Assembly: GCA_034769895.1 (NCBI GenBank)
Contig: CM068368.1
Span: 337,861,076-337,925,075 of the forward strand
Source: Magicicada septendecula
Taxonomy: Eukaryota; Arthropoda; Insecta; Hemiptera; Cicadidae
Direction of reading: 5' to 3'
Length of the DNA stretch: 64,000 nt
Shown here: piece after piece, positions 24,644-36,166 of the stretch
Position numbering within the stretch: the stretch's first letter is position 1
Layout of the letters: each line of letters starts with the position of its first letter
Notes under the pieces: generated by a model
What the model was told of the DNA's origin: nothing
The model's input: only the letters and a program-made list of their open reading frames with translations
Database searches by the model: none
Position numbers and translations under genes: made by a program

Positions 24644-26568
24644 CAGTGGCGTAGCTAGGTTTTTTGGCGCCCGGGGCAAGGAGGTCGTTGGCCGCCTCAC
24701 CTTCACAAATAAACAGGGACAAAAGAGCAAAAATAAAGGCTCATCCAGTGAACAAAGTACTTAATAAATGCAGATGTGTAGATTTTTGTATGAAAGCACG
24801 TCCAGCAAACGTCTTAACAGTATTTGTTAAGTCAAAATTAAGAAATTACATTTTAGAATATGACCGGTATTCTGTGTGTATACATTTATTATTAACAAAT
24901 GTAGACTATAAAAAATTTATAACCTAAAAATTTTCTAATAAACATGCAATTTCCTTATAGATGTAAAGCGCATCATAAAGTTAAACAAAGAATTACATTA
25001 AAAGTAATAAAATAAATCACTTACCATTACAGGTTAATGGTTCTGTCTTCTATTAATAAACACTTAATATTTATTTTTAATATTTAATGTATATTTAAAA
25101 CGAGACTTTTTAAAATGTAACTTTCCCGGTCTTTGCTACAAAGTGGGTGATTAAATCACTACAATCTAAAGACGGGGAGATATTGTTGATCAGTTGAAGC
25201 TTACTAAACGATCTTTCACAGGAAGACACAGACACTGGTGAAGTAAGAAACATTTTTAAAGCTGTTGCTAGTGTTTTGCAGGCTTCTAATCTCATTGAAG
25301 AAATGTATTGTAGCAGTCCTGAGGTGTAAAGTCTTTTTGTTCTCCATTAAGGTTTTCCCTTTTAAAAATAAAAGTTTAATGTCTTTCAAATCACTGAACA
25401 ATTCTTCACTGTTTAGGTCATGTGGATACAGTTTTGCAAGTACCGTGCACTTAATATTGATTTGGGAAAGCTGTGCCTTAAAATGTATATTCCCATCATT
25501 TACATACTCCTCAAATTTACAGAGGAACCCAAAGCATCTTTCTAACTCTTTTATTTTAGAGAAACGGCTTGAAATTTCAACTGACAGTTTGTCCAAATTT
25601 CTATTAGAGAACGTCGCATTTCTTGCCGAGTGGTTAATGCAGAATCGTCTGCATACTCCCCTGGCATCGTGCGCTTCCTTCTTATCTTTTTTGTTCATTA
25701 TATACCTGCTCTGCCTTAGTAAGGATATTGTCACACAGCTCATTCCTCCAAACTTTTAATTTGTCGGCGGGGATTTAACTTTCGCCATGACGAGAACCCA
25801 TTTTTACTATTGAAGTGGCTTCTTTGATAGTTGTTTTTTGTGGAAATAAAGTGCAACAAAAGCAAAATAGAGACTTATTAGTTGGAGAAAAACACATCCA
25901 AGTGCAATTTACCTTTTCGCCATTTTGCAAGGTTTTATCAAACCAATACTTGTTTAAGGATTGTCCACCTTCATCTTCAGAAAAATGGCTGTCCTTGTTC
26001 TGCAACTGACTAGTTCCTTTATTCACCATTATATCTTGAAAGGATTGAGATTTCTCGCTTGGCGAAACTCCCATATCTTGTAGAGCAGCCCCGGGAACAC
26101 GGTCTACATTGTTGCTAGCAATGTTTCTGTCCTTCATCGCCTGTAATTTCAAGACTGTACGGTACAACATCATCCATGGTACTAGAACCAACTGAATCTT
26201 ATTATTAATGTACATTGACACTTTCACAGTTTGAAGTATTCACTTCGTTGACTTTATTGTATTTATCAACAGCCTCGTCGCTAATAACATCCATTTTGTA
26301 ATCGGAAATTGATTCCTTGTTAATTGTAATATTTTGACACTCGGGGTTCGATTTTCCTTGAATAATAGACTTCATTAACTCTTTGGAACTTGTTGTAGTT
26401 CTTAATCTTATATTCCTGTAGTTTTTAAGGAATAGTCATATCAAAGAAACAAGTTGTTAGTAGTTCATAAACTGAAAGCAATTTTTTCAAGTCTATGCTC
26501 ACTTTGCTGCCCTCCTGGCTATGCCGCCTGGGGCGGCTGTCCCCTTGGCCCCCCTAGCTATGCCTCTG
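24644..26568 (-). mobile_element. Decayed hAT transposon with TTF-type zinc finger
   Basis: The left end CAGTGGCGTAGCTAGG and the right end, read on the other strand, CAGAGGCATAGCTAGG are inverted repeats. The flanks are GTGGTAGG at 24636-24643 and GTGATAGG at 26569-26576, an 8-bp duplication with one mismatch. Both features are hAT hallmarks. The coding strand is minus. At 1.9 kb it is shorter than a full ZMYM-type hAT, so the transposase is internally deleted as well as frameshifted. Confidence 0.85.
25110..26227 (-). pseudogene. hAT transposase (TTF zinc finger, ZMYM-like), deleted and frameshifted
   Basis: Three minus frames make up the gene. The N-terminal one (25775-26227) has NKYWFDKTLQNGEKVNCTW and SLFCFCCTLF, the TTF-type zinc finger that binds the element ends. 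The middle one (25216-25743) matches the region before the C-terminus of such transposases. The last one (25110-25295) has PVSVSSCERSFSKLQLINN, the hAT dimerisation motif. The RNase H-like catalytic core with its CPTRW signature is missing, so an internal deletion is combined with frameshifts. This copy cannot make a transposase. Confidence 0.8.
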
Positions 26569-26576
26569 GTGATAGG

Positions 26577-27309
26577 AAATTTTTTACTTTTCCGATTGAT
26601 AACATTTTATTTATAATAGCAATATCAGATGTTTGAGCCATTGTATGACATGACACCTTTAGTGGAAAAGTTAGCTCTTAAACAAAATACTGCTTTTATA
26701 ATGTAGGATTATAAAATACCAAGATTTCCAAGTTGTTTTAATGGAAATATTGACTAATGAATAATAAAGAATGCATTTTTTTGCAGTAATACGACCTCTC
26801 TCTCACTCTCCCCTCTGTGTGTGTGTTTTAGTTATGAATGCTCTGGTGTAATACACCTTCATAAACGTATGTAACACTATTAATTTGTGTGTTCAATTAT
26901 CAAAAATTCTATTTGCGAGTGTTTTTAAAGAGTTAAAATAAAGGTCTAAGTTAGTGATTTCATTCAAGATGATTGTTACAAAGAAAAACAGTAGCTCCAG
27001 CTGATTGACACTGTTGATAATGATCATTTTTTTAAACTGATTTTTAATGAACCCTAATTAAATAAGTTTTTTTGTAAGTTATCAACTGTTCTGATTGTTT
27101 AAGTTCATAAAGAATGTTTAGGATTAACTTGTATGCCCTTGAGCAGATAAATTATATGCTTGAGGAGTTTAGTTGTCATATTAAAAAATATTGTTTTCAT
27201 TTTCTAAAAAGTGTTATTGAAACAATTGCTATTTAAAAATTAAATTTTTGAAGTTTAGGGATTGTTAAGAAATAAACGAAATTGCATAAAGTAAAACACT
27301 TTGGAACAG
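26577..27309. other. Intronic AT-rich DNA without gene
   Basis: A short CT/GT-rich simple stretch lies at 26798-26828. I see no other feature. Confidence 0.5.
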
Positions 27310-27456
27310 TGCTGGATTGCAGTTTACATGGTTGGATGATGTGCTGGAAGATCTCAGAGGAATGGACGTAAGAGGTTATACTGAGATATCGACGGATAGG
27401 AGATGTTGGAGAAGATTAGTGTTGGATGCCGGGGGCTCACATTGGGCTGTAGTGCC
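27310..27456 (+). pseudogene. LINE-like reverse transcriptase 3' tail (fragment)
   Basis: The + frame reads WLDDVLEDLRGMDVRGYTE, then DRRCWRRLVLDAGGSHW. Trp-Asp-Asp-Val, a basic Arg/Gly segment, then Asp-Arg-x-x-Trp-Arg is the pattern found at the extreme C-terminus of many insect LINE polyproteins. The fragment is short and 5' truncated, as usual for LINEs, and the frame runs straight into a GAA repeat, which would be the element's simple-repeat tail. I rate the family assignment as moderate because only about 45 residues support it. Confidence 0.5.
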
Positions 27457-27768
27457 GAAGAAGAAGAAGAAGAAGAAGAAGAAGAAGAAGAAGAAGAAGA
27501 AGAAGAAGAAGAAGAAGAAGAAGAAGAAGAAGAAGAAGAAGAAGAAGAAGAAGAAGAAGAAGAAGAAGAAGAAGAAGAAGAAGAAGAAGAAGAAGAAGAA
27601 GAAGAAGAAGAAGAAGAAGAAGAAGAAGAAGAAGAAGAAGAAGAAGAAGAAGAAGAAGAAGAAGAAGAAGAAGAAGAAGAAGAAGAAGAAGAAGAAGAAG
27701 AAGAAGAAGAAGAAGAAGAAGAAGAAGAAGAAGAAGAAGAAGAAGAAGAAGAAGAAGAAGAAGAAGAA
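27457..27768. repeat. GAA trinucleotide repeat, about 104 units
   Basis: An uninterrupted GAA run of 312 bp starts at the end of a LINE-like fragment. It generates artefactual poly-Glu, poly-Lys and poly-Ser frames. Long pure GAA/TTC tracts are known to form triplex structures and to slow transcription in other genomes; here it lies in the sense strand of the hep intron. Confidence 0.97.
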
Positions 27769-28833
27769 ATAATTAATTTAACAAAGAGCAAATAATTAAT
27801 TTAACAATTGTTGATAATGTTGTTAATCGTTGATGTGGTTCATAATACTGATTTATATAATTTGGTTTTTATAATTGCAAAACACTGTTAAGTGTCAAGT
27901 ATATAAAACCTCATGTACCAATGAAAGAATCACTACACAGTTGTCTACACAGAGGTGTTGCTGTATACTATTGGTCATACTTAAAGGAATGAAAGTTGGT
28001 CTAACAGCAGGATACATTCTGCTGCCTTTGAATTGTGTACTGTTTAGATGGAAGATGAAGTCAACAAACATGGGCAGTTTTGGTAGAATTTGAATATAAA
28101 GAGTTAACGTGTATGAAATACAGAAATTCCTGTACCACACATGCTGCACATGCGTAAGATAGGTATACTGCTGTCTTGCAGTGGCTTAGTTTTTGGACAA
28201 GAATTTTAATCATTGTAGATATTTTATTATTTTTCAGCAACAGTCTTTTGGTAAGCTCCTAAAACACATAAATAAGCCAGTAGCATCGCTATTCAATTCA
28301 TTGGCATGATAAGCTATTGTAGATACTGTTTGCCTGGATGGAATTAGAAGAGGCACAGAAGACAAAAAAATGGATAACATTTAAGCACGATTCAAGTAAG
28401 CTGTTTTGTAAGAGTCCCAATACATCCTTGTATTGGTGAATCTGCTGTAAAAGAAATGACTGCAGTGAAAGTGTATATACATATTTTTATTATTATTAAT
28501 AGTAAATAACACATTTCTTACAAGAATATACGATATATTTTTGAATATTGTACAGATTGCACACCGTTTAGATAGCTTAAACGATCATCAGTATATATTA
28601 TGCTAAATATTTTTTGTATGTGGAGTATGAATGTATAATAGTGAAATGTTGTGAAACAACCAAGAGTTATTTATTTTAAACATGACAATATAATGTTTTA
28701 TGAATTCCCTAGTGAGAGGAATTAGCCAGTGTTATTGATTTGAATTTTATTGAGTAATAATTATTCTAACTAAATTGGAATGTTAAGATGTGTGAGTAAC
28801 TGAGAGTAACCATTATAGGTTTTCTGCATTATT
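27769..28833. other. Intronic DNA without gene
   Basis: The motif AATTAATTTAAC occurs twice right after the GAA tract. No gene or transposon is recognised. Confidence 0.45.
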
Positions 28834-30121
28834 TGAGGCCTGTCCGAAAAATATCCAGACAAATAATATCTGGAGGAAAGTGGCTAGCACAGTGGGGCCT
28901 TAGTCCCTTTTGAGGTACTTCGCTTGGGGCTTCACACACTTATCCCACCATCTTTTCCACTTCAGAAAACAGACTGCAAAGTTCTCTTTTGGAATTGCAA
29001 TCAGTTGGCTTGTCATATTCTACTGAACTTTGTCCACTGTCTGAAATATCACCGCTTTCAGAGGTAATTTTAGCTTGGAAAGATCAAGAAGACAGAGGGA
29101 GTCAAATCAGAACTGCAGAGTGGCTGAGCAACTTGTGTTATGTGATGTTCTGCCAAGAACCTATACGAGGCATGAAGATTGTGCAGATACATTATCGTGC
29201 TGAAGGCACAGTCACTATTTGCCCATAGCTGCTTTCATTTTATCCTCACTGCATTTGTCAGTTGCAGTGAATTTCTGTATAATACTCATTAATTATTGTC
29301 TTAGTTAAGTACTCATGATGTACCACACCTTCATGGTCGAAAAACAGTCAACATAGCTTTGACGTTGTTCCAACTTTGCCATGCCTGCTGTAGACAAGGA
29401 GACCCAAACAACTTCCATTGGGAAGACTGTGCTTTTATTTTTGAGTCACAGCCATAGACCTATGATTCATTTCCAGTTATATTCGTTTTTAGAAAATCTG
29501 GATCATCGTTGGCAGTCCCCAGCAACTGCAGCATGAAACTCCTTCTGGTTTTGTAATAGGAGCCATGGAACGTATTTTGCAGCCACATTTTCATGCCAAG
29601 GTACATTAAAATCTCATGAACAATAATCTGTGGAATCACTAAATATTCTAACTCACATTGGGAATCACTGATTTTTGGTGTGCAGCTTGCATATTATTGA
29701 AATTTTCAGAGGTTTAGATAGATGAAGGTCTTCAGAATGTGGATTGCTTTCTACAGACTCATCACATTCTGCAGCCACTTTGAAAGCATAAATATAACAC
29801 TTTAATTTGAGCATTACTCACAGAATCCTCCCCAAAGGTCTGTTAATCATTTGAATCATTGATCACACGTTAATGTCCAAGTTTGAAGCAAAACTTGATG
29901 CAGGTTCACTGATTTCTCACTCAGTGTGAATGCAAGAGTCACACAAAATACAAGCTTACTTAACGGCGTGTCTCACTACTGAATGAGGATCCCAAGAGGA
30001 ACCTGACTTTTCGTTCTTGTGCAGTAAGGTCTCCAATGATTGGCTACAAAGTTTCATGAAGATAAATTGGCACGTTGTCAAGGTATTCAGAGTGGGTGGA
30101 TACTTTGCAGACAGAACTCAT
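28834..30121 (-). mobile_element. Decayed mariner transposon A
   Basis: The length is about 1.29 kb, normal for mariner. The left end reads TGAGGCCTGTCCGAAAAATA, and the right end, read on the other strand, TGAGTTCTGTCTGCAAAGTA, an imperfect terminal inverted repeat of about 27 bp next to TA. The transposase is on the minus strand and full of stops, but segments are clear: NVKAMLTVFFDHEGVVHHEY, the conserved DDE-domain block of mariner transposases, at about 29300-29390; a Trp-Lys/Gly-Asp-Glu-Ser region around 29400-29480; and KWKRWWDKCVKPQAKYLKRD, the C-terminal motif, near 28910-28975. It is inactive. Confidence 0.8.
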
Positions 30122-30353
30122 ATTTTTAAAGCATTTCTTTGTAGTGACTTAATAAAGTACTATATGTATTACTAATTCTTATATAGTGTACTCAGTTTTG
30201 TATAATGAAATATCCTCGGTTGTATATAATAAGCAAATGAAACAAGAATGTCATTATGCTCTGTGTAGTTAACGAAGTTGATATGGGTAGTATGAAAGTT
30301 AACTGACATCTGTGGTGCGGTAAATTGTAAATTTCTGTGTGGAAGGATTTCTG

Positions 30354-30390
<37 letters not shown>

Positions 30391-30972
30391 CGGAAATCAT
30401 ATGTTATTCCAGTTTTTTTAATATAACTTAATTTTTTCGATGTAGTTATTTTCTATCTCAGTTTTAGAAATGTTAAAGAATATCTTATATATATTATACT
30501 GAATTGAAATTGTAAAAAAAAAGATCTTATGAAAACGTAGTTATTTTAATTAGTGTCTGTACATTACTGACTGAGACTGAACTCTGTGTCTCTGATGGAG
30601 GGGATAAAGTATGAGTGAGTGTCTTTGTGGTAGTGTCGTTAGTTTGTTAAGGCTAACAATTCATGACCCTGTTCAAATCAGACTGGCATCCACTGACAAA
30701 GGCTATCAGACATTATAGACTTTGTAATTTTATTGCAGTCTGGTTTTCACTGTTGTGGAATTAAGTGCGTTCAAAGATTTATTGGTTTTATTAAGAGTTA
30801 TTGGTTGGTTGGTTTATTGGTTTTGTGTTTACAACTTAGTACTTTTCAAGTAGTTGTGTTACAGTAACATTAAACATTTTTGAACTATCGTTTAGGATAA
30901 GTGTACTTTTAGTTACTTTCAGGTAGTAAGTGAATTATCCTGTTATTTATTTATTTGTAGCTGTGTATTCAC
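30122..30972. other. Intronic DNA with a poly-A tract
   Basis: A run of about 21 A, then G and 10 A, is at 30357-30390. It may be the tail of a retroposed sequence, but I could not identify a body upstream. Confidence 0.4.
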
Positions 30973-31560
30973 AATGTCTCTTCAAGGGTCATCGAAAGAA
31001 AGAAAAAGAAGTTTCATTGTTCACTGTGAAGGTCTCGAAATAATTAGTAACATAACTGAAAAATGTGATGAAGGAAACTAACAAAACTCACTGACATACC
31101 CACTGAAACAAGCAAGCAACAAGCTGTGTATGACTGTAATAAATAGGAAGGCTTCGTTAAATATTTGAGGAAGCAAATATGCAGTCCAGAAGGAAAACCA
31201 TCGACATCGGGAAAAAACTAACACATGTGAGAAAAGGAAACTTTTTCTTAATGGTTTTGATAAAGTGTGTAGTTAAGAAATATTGTTCAGGATTTTTATA
31301 AAAATCAAAATGTTGTGCCCGCTTTTAAATAACTCCTATCTATTGTGAAAGAAAGAATCCATTTCCCATAGGGCGCTAAAACATTAACGCACATGCTTAA
31401 AAGCGTGGAATTCACGAGGAAGAAATGTAAGTGTTAATTGAAAAACCAGAAATTTTAATGATTCGTTACAAATACCTTGTGCAAATTAAAAGTTTTTGGG
31501 AATCTGGGAGAAACATATTTTTTTTAGATGAGAGGAAAGTGAATGTTAAACGAGTTTAGA
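30973..31560 (+). pseudogene. IS630/Tc1-mariner-type transposase fragment, decayed
   Basis: Read with stops and frame changes, the + strand gives SKERKRSFIVHCEGLEII near 30990, SPEGKPSTSGKK near 31185, and LIEKPEILMIRYKYLVQIKS followed by FWESGRNIFFLDE near 31440-31530. The last part is the approach to the first catalytic Asp of IS630-like DDE transposases; the first parts resemble the N-terminal helix-turn-helix and linker of the same insect family. The sequence stops right after the first Asp, so the rest of the catalytic domain is lost. It is a distant relative of the better copy at 35419-36476, in the opposite orientation. Confidence 0.55.
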
Positions 31561-34056
31561 TAATGTAATGTGATGTAATACACTTTTAGGTATAGGCCTT
31601 GTATTACTACTATTTTGTTACTACTTTGCATACTACTTGGCCTACGAGCATGTGTAAAGTAAAGGTTTATCAAATTAACTTATTCAGTGACAAAATTAAC
31701 ATTTATCACATACCAAATTTCAACAACAAGATATCACACATACTTTCGTGTACCGACTCTTTAGAATTATCCCAGGGCGCCAGTAATAAATAAACACAAT
31801 TTGATTGTTATTAATTAAGTTTTTTAATAACGATTGCATTCAAATATTACAAAATTTATAATTCAGTACTTCAATCATTTACTATAAAATTTGTTAGTGT
31901 TTATTTCCTAGCAATGGATTCTTAGACTGATTGAGTCACCAAAACAAGATTGACATATAATTGAAATTAATAAACAATATTAAAATGATTATTCATTTTG
32001 TTATTTACGTATCTGTTGAATTACTCTGCGATGCGATGTTATCCACGCTGCTGGTTCCAGGCTGGTGATCCGAAGTTATCCGTTGGATAGTTATCCTTGT
32101 CAAGTTGCACTATTTACACTGGTTTCACAAGTATTACACAATTCACTCAATGTACTTAGTGATAATTACACAGGTGCTGTATACTAATACACTTGTAGAA
32201 AAACACAGTATTTCATTATCAAAGCTAAGTGCGTCTAACACCGGATTGATAACTGCTCTCGACCAACAGTCCCGTACAATGACGTTTGACACATTTAAAA
32301 TCGCTAGGTAACTCGACTTTTAAACGGATGATGTTGTATTAATTAATACTTAGATATATTATTCGGTTTTAATATGATCTTCTTTAGTTACACTAGAATT
32401 CTTCTTATTAACATTTATTAAGTGTTTACGATGCGTAACTTCCGCACAGATTACTATCGCGTTACCGTAACTGATTTACGTGGCGATTGAAATATACTTA
32501 TTAAAATTACTGACAAATTTTTATTATAACTAATACGAGTCTTAGTGTTGTGATCTCCCCGTAGACCAAAATAAATGTTACGAGTCTAATAGCTGTAATC
32601 TCTCCATTGACTAACTTAACTTCTTACTCTACGTATTTTTTATACTTTGCTACAAACTACCCTCACCAACTATCGACAAAATACACGCCGATTGGTCCGA
32701 CTTACCGCTAAATTCAAATCTACCCAATCTGTCTAACGAAACAACCCGCGTAAAAAATGACGCTATCCGTCATTCATCAACTAAATGCGTGTGAACACGT
32801 GGTAGGAAACTTCGCGTCACTCTCCATCTTGCTCTACACGCTCTCTTTCTAAAATAACGGCTCCTTTTGTTAGATGCACTTAACTTTTACAATCTTGGTG
32901 AATGTTTCTTACACCCTAGCAAATAATACAGTTTTATGACGGTCTGTCCGCTACGTGACTATTCATAGTTTTTTAGCCGACTTACAGGCGTCAACGCAAG
33001 GTCGTCTGTATGAACATCTACCACTCCCACTTAAAATATTTTAATGTTTTCTTACTTTGAAAAACCACCGCTTTCTATAAATTTATATTTCTCCCTGGTC
33101 ATCATATGATTTTGTCCCCATAAAATTGTTGAGAATGCAATTTTCCGTGATAGTGAATTGGTATTTCTCAGTAGTAGTCATTTGTTTATAACCACTATGT
33201 ATCCACGTGTCTACGCTGTCTCTCTAAGCCACATTCCTCTCATGAACGTAGAGTTCAGTCTAAAGCAGTAGTGTATACTAGGCACACACTTGATACTGTT
33301 TGCTAATAAATGTACATTTAGTTATTTCTAATCGGATTGTATTTGAAATTGGTTTTCATGTCATAAAGAGAAGGAGAACAGTTTTCAATGTAAGTTTCAG
33401 AGTGAATTAATGTTGTGTGTAGATAGCATGGTTTAGAAAAATATACAATGTCTGTAGTGAAGAGATATGACGACAATGCAGTTTAGAAGAAATCAGAGGA
33501 GGGAATGGGATAAATACGCCTACAGAATGACAGAGAACATGCTGGCGTATGACAAGAGATTACAAACCAACCTAGAGGAGACCTCTAGGAATAGTTGGAG
33601 GGAATTGATGAAATAAAGAGGCAGTGAGCCTGACACAAGAAGAGAAGAGACATTAATGTCAGATAATAATGCATTTGCTATCATAAACATTTTACTTATT
33701 GTCCAGCTTTCTCATAGACCAGTACACTTGCTACATGTCATGAACTTGTATATATCTTCACCGATTTTAACATAGAACATACAATTTCTGTAGTTGAGTA
33801 AATTTGTAAAATTTTATAAATTTTGAAAAAAAATTAGTATAAATTAAACCATTCTGGAAATGTTAAGAGAGTATGATTCATAATGGACATTCAAGTCAAA
33901 GTATGTTCTACATATACAGTATATGACTTAATAAGCAGTACCCATGTGTGCTTTGCTGCACATGCCAATTGCAACAAGTTTTATATGATTGGTCCAATTA
34001 ATAAATAATTCTTAAAAGCCAAAATAGAGATATTAAAGATGTACAGAGAAAATAGA
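31561..34056. other. Region without gene, with an LTR-like segment
   Basis: About 31770-33020 has a slightly different composition (more CG dinucleotides). On the minus strand it has a purine tract AAGTGGGAGTGG followed by TGTTCATACAG at its upper end near 33015, and TGGCGCCC, a primer-site-like motif, at its lower end near 31776. This would fit a minus-strand LTR, but I could not find matching CA ends, a second copy or a target duplication. No coding region is seen from 31561 to 34056. Confidence 0.3.
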
Positions 34057-34076
34057 CTAGGAGTGTCACTGACACA
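34057..34076 (-). other. Helitron 3' terminus: hairpin plus CTAG
   Basis: On the minus strand GTGTCAGTGACAC forms a 5-bp stem with a 3-base loop, then TC and CTAG, with T as the next base. It is 140 bp after the helicase stop. The stem is shorter than in many Helitrons, so the exact end is probable rather than certain. Confidence 0.55.
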
Positions 34077-34199
34077 AATGGAGGGAGCATTTGATATTCG
34101 TAATAATTTATTTATCAATATTTTTACAATCAACAAAATATATGCACTTTTATCATACACACTTTTTATTGAATACACTACATTATAGTACAATATACA

Positions 34200-34395
34200 T
34201 TAATTGTCATTAGACATATTCCACAACCTTTGCAACTCATCTCTACGATCAACCATTGATGGACTTCTATTAATTTTTAGCAGTGTATCAAAATTAAACG
34301 CTGGTTTTAATAATAATCCTTCTAATGTTTTCACTCTTGAAAGAGCAACATACATTAATCCAACGTGAAATTCATTGTCTCCTAAATTAACAATT
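34200..34395 (-). pseudogene. Helitron helicase C-terminal end
   Basis: The minus frame has IVNLGDNEFHVGLMYVALSR, then VKTLEGLLLKPAFNFDTLL. This is the last part of the Pif1-like helicase of Helitrons (motif VI, with Val-Ala-Leu-Ser-Arg). The frame upstream of 34395 is foreign, because an insertion begins there; the upstream half of the helicase resumes at 38793. Confidence 0.85.
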
Positions 34396-34918
34396 AATCC
34401 TTCGCTCAACAGTCCGTTAAGGACCAAAGCGTACCGCGTGGCTTTTGTGTTAGTGTGACGGTGTATGGTTAGTATAGCAAAATTGAAAGTTAACGGCATG
34501 GAAATGTGCGAAACTCTTACGGTCAGAGGAGAAAGGCGATGTGGTGAGAGTCGCTGTGAGATGTGAGAAGAGAATTGCTGTTATCAGAGACGGTGCTGCC
34601 AACCTATGAACATTATTTCTAATAGTAACAAAAACTCGCGCTTGTTAAGGTTTGTTTGTAAGTGTCCCGAGTTTGTCTAAACCTTTGTCTAAACAAAGAG
34701 TTTTATATTCAAAGTCGATTATGCTGAAATAACGTAAATAAAAGAGTAAAGTCTTTCAGAGTGTAACAGGTATACTATAAGTCTGCACCATGATACATAA
34801 ATGGAAAAAAGGAGCAGAGATTGCAGTTATTTTTATTCGTAAGGACATAATAAGTTTTTAAAATAGGTCCAATCGACATGATAATAAGTTTATGTTTGTC
34901 ACCACGAATCTCTATCTG

Positions 34919-34953
34919 CGCGCGCGTGCATGCGTGCGTGCATGCGTGCGTGC

Positions 34954-35005
<52 letters not shown>
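34919..35005. repeat. Alternating GC/GT/GCGT microsatellite
   Basis: GCGCGCGTGCATGCGTGCGTG units grade into a pure TG run. The whole 87 bp is alternating purine-pyrimidine. Confidence 0.9.
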
Positions 35006-35007
<2 letters not shown>

Positions 35008-35418
35008 CTACAGTCACACAGCTGGCTTTAAAAAAGAATTATACATTTATTGTTTCCGACGTAAATCAAATAATAATAATAGTAATAATAATAATATTGT
35101 AATTGTATTACTATACAAATCAAGCAAGTGATGTGTACTGTTCACAAGGAAGATATTTTACATACCTTTTAAGCAACACCTTGCTTGTGCACATTCCTAG
35201 GCCTGCGCTGCGTTTTAGAACGTATCTCCAAGCACGGGCTATAGGTTCAATAATAGTTTTAAAACAAATCTCCTTCGACACACTACACATGACGAACACC
35301 AATCCACACATTAAATTCACATAAAACTATAAATTATTTTAATTTAAAAAAGTTTGCTTCCACACTGTTAGACGTTAATTACGTTGACACCATCAGGATC
35401 CATTTGGCATGCGAGTCT

Positions 35419-36086
35419 TTAACTCTCACCGCACATTTCGTCTTCTTCACTATTGTCATCGGATTCTAAATTTATAACAAATTCACTTTGTAATTCATCA
35501 GTCAGTACCTCTTGTCTTACATAGTCTTCTTCAATCCTTTTAGCTTTCGCACAAACACTCTCCCACTCACTTCCGCCTGTATTAGCACACTTTTCTTCTA
35601 CCAAACGTTTCACATCATCTAACTTAAAACTAACATTGCGTGTTGCAACCCAGTTTTTTAAAATTCCCCATATATTTTCAATTGGGTTTAGTTCGGGATG
35701 ATAAGGTGGCAGCCTTATTTCACTATGTCCGTATTCACTTAAAAGTGTGTCCACTACGTAACTACTTGTTTTGGGCCTTACTTCCTTAATTTTGTCATAG
35801 AGTTCTATTTTTGTATCATTTAAGGAGTAAGGAGGAACACCTTTACTGTCCAGCCACTGCTTCATTATTTCCTTTCGGGAGTTGCTGGTGGGCGGTTTGT
35901 CACTTTCCGTATTATGGTAGGATGCATTGTCCATTACGACGACTGAACGTGACAGTAAATTTGGTATCAACTGAGTTTTGATCCACTTTATAAAGTTGTC
36001 AGAATTCATCTCACCATGGTAGTCCCCTGTTCGTAGGCCTGACTTGAACACAAGAAGAGATTGCGGCACAAATCCCTTCTCTCCAC
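35419..36086 (-). CDS. Tc1/mariner-superfamily (IS630-like) transposase, exon 2
   Basis: This exon encodes GEKGFVPQSLLVFKSGL, then VVVMDNASYHN with the second catalytic Asp, and LPPYHPELNPIENIWGILKN with the catalytic Glu. I count 83 residues between that Asp and the Glu, far more than the 34-37 of ordinary mariner and Tc1, because of an inserted segment containing TSNSRKEIMKQWLDSKGV. A family with such wide spacing (described as Sailor, DD82E) is known to me from the literature. The exon ends with an acidic tail ENLESDD-like and a stop at 35419. It joins exon 1 (36167-36476) across an 80-bp intron, in frame. It lies on the minus strand inside the insertion that splits the Helitron helicase. 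Confidence 0.8.
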
Positions 36087-36166
36087 CTAAGATCAAATAA
36101 TCATGACAGTAGGTTATCACGTATTACAAAAAATAATGATATATCTCACAAGGAATATTCACATAC
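36087..36166 (-). other. 80-bp GT-AG intron in the transposase gene
   Basis: The donor is GCAG/GTATGT and the acceptor GATCTTAG/GTGG, both on the minus strand. Removing the 80 bases joins a split Gly codon and keeps the reading frame on both sides; read through, the exon 1 frame stops at once. The inferred join falls in the conserved IIIHAGGEKGFVP-type region, which supports real splicing. Confidence 0.75.

Noticed and set aside
27317..27795. Long poly-Lys, poly-Glu and poly-Ser frames
   Set aside because: They are translations of the GAA repeat in different frames and strands, not genes.
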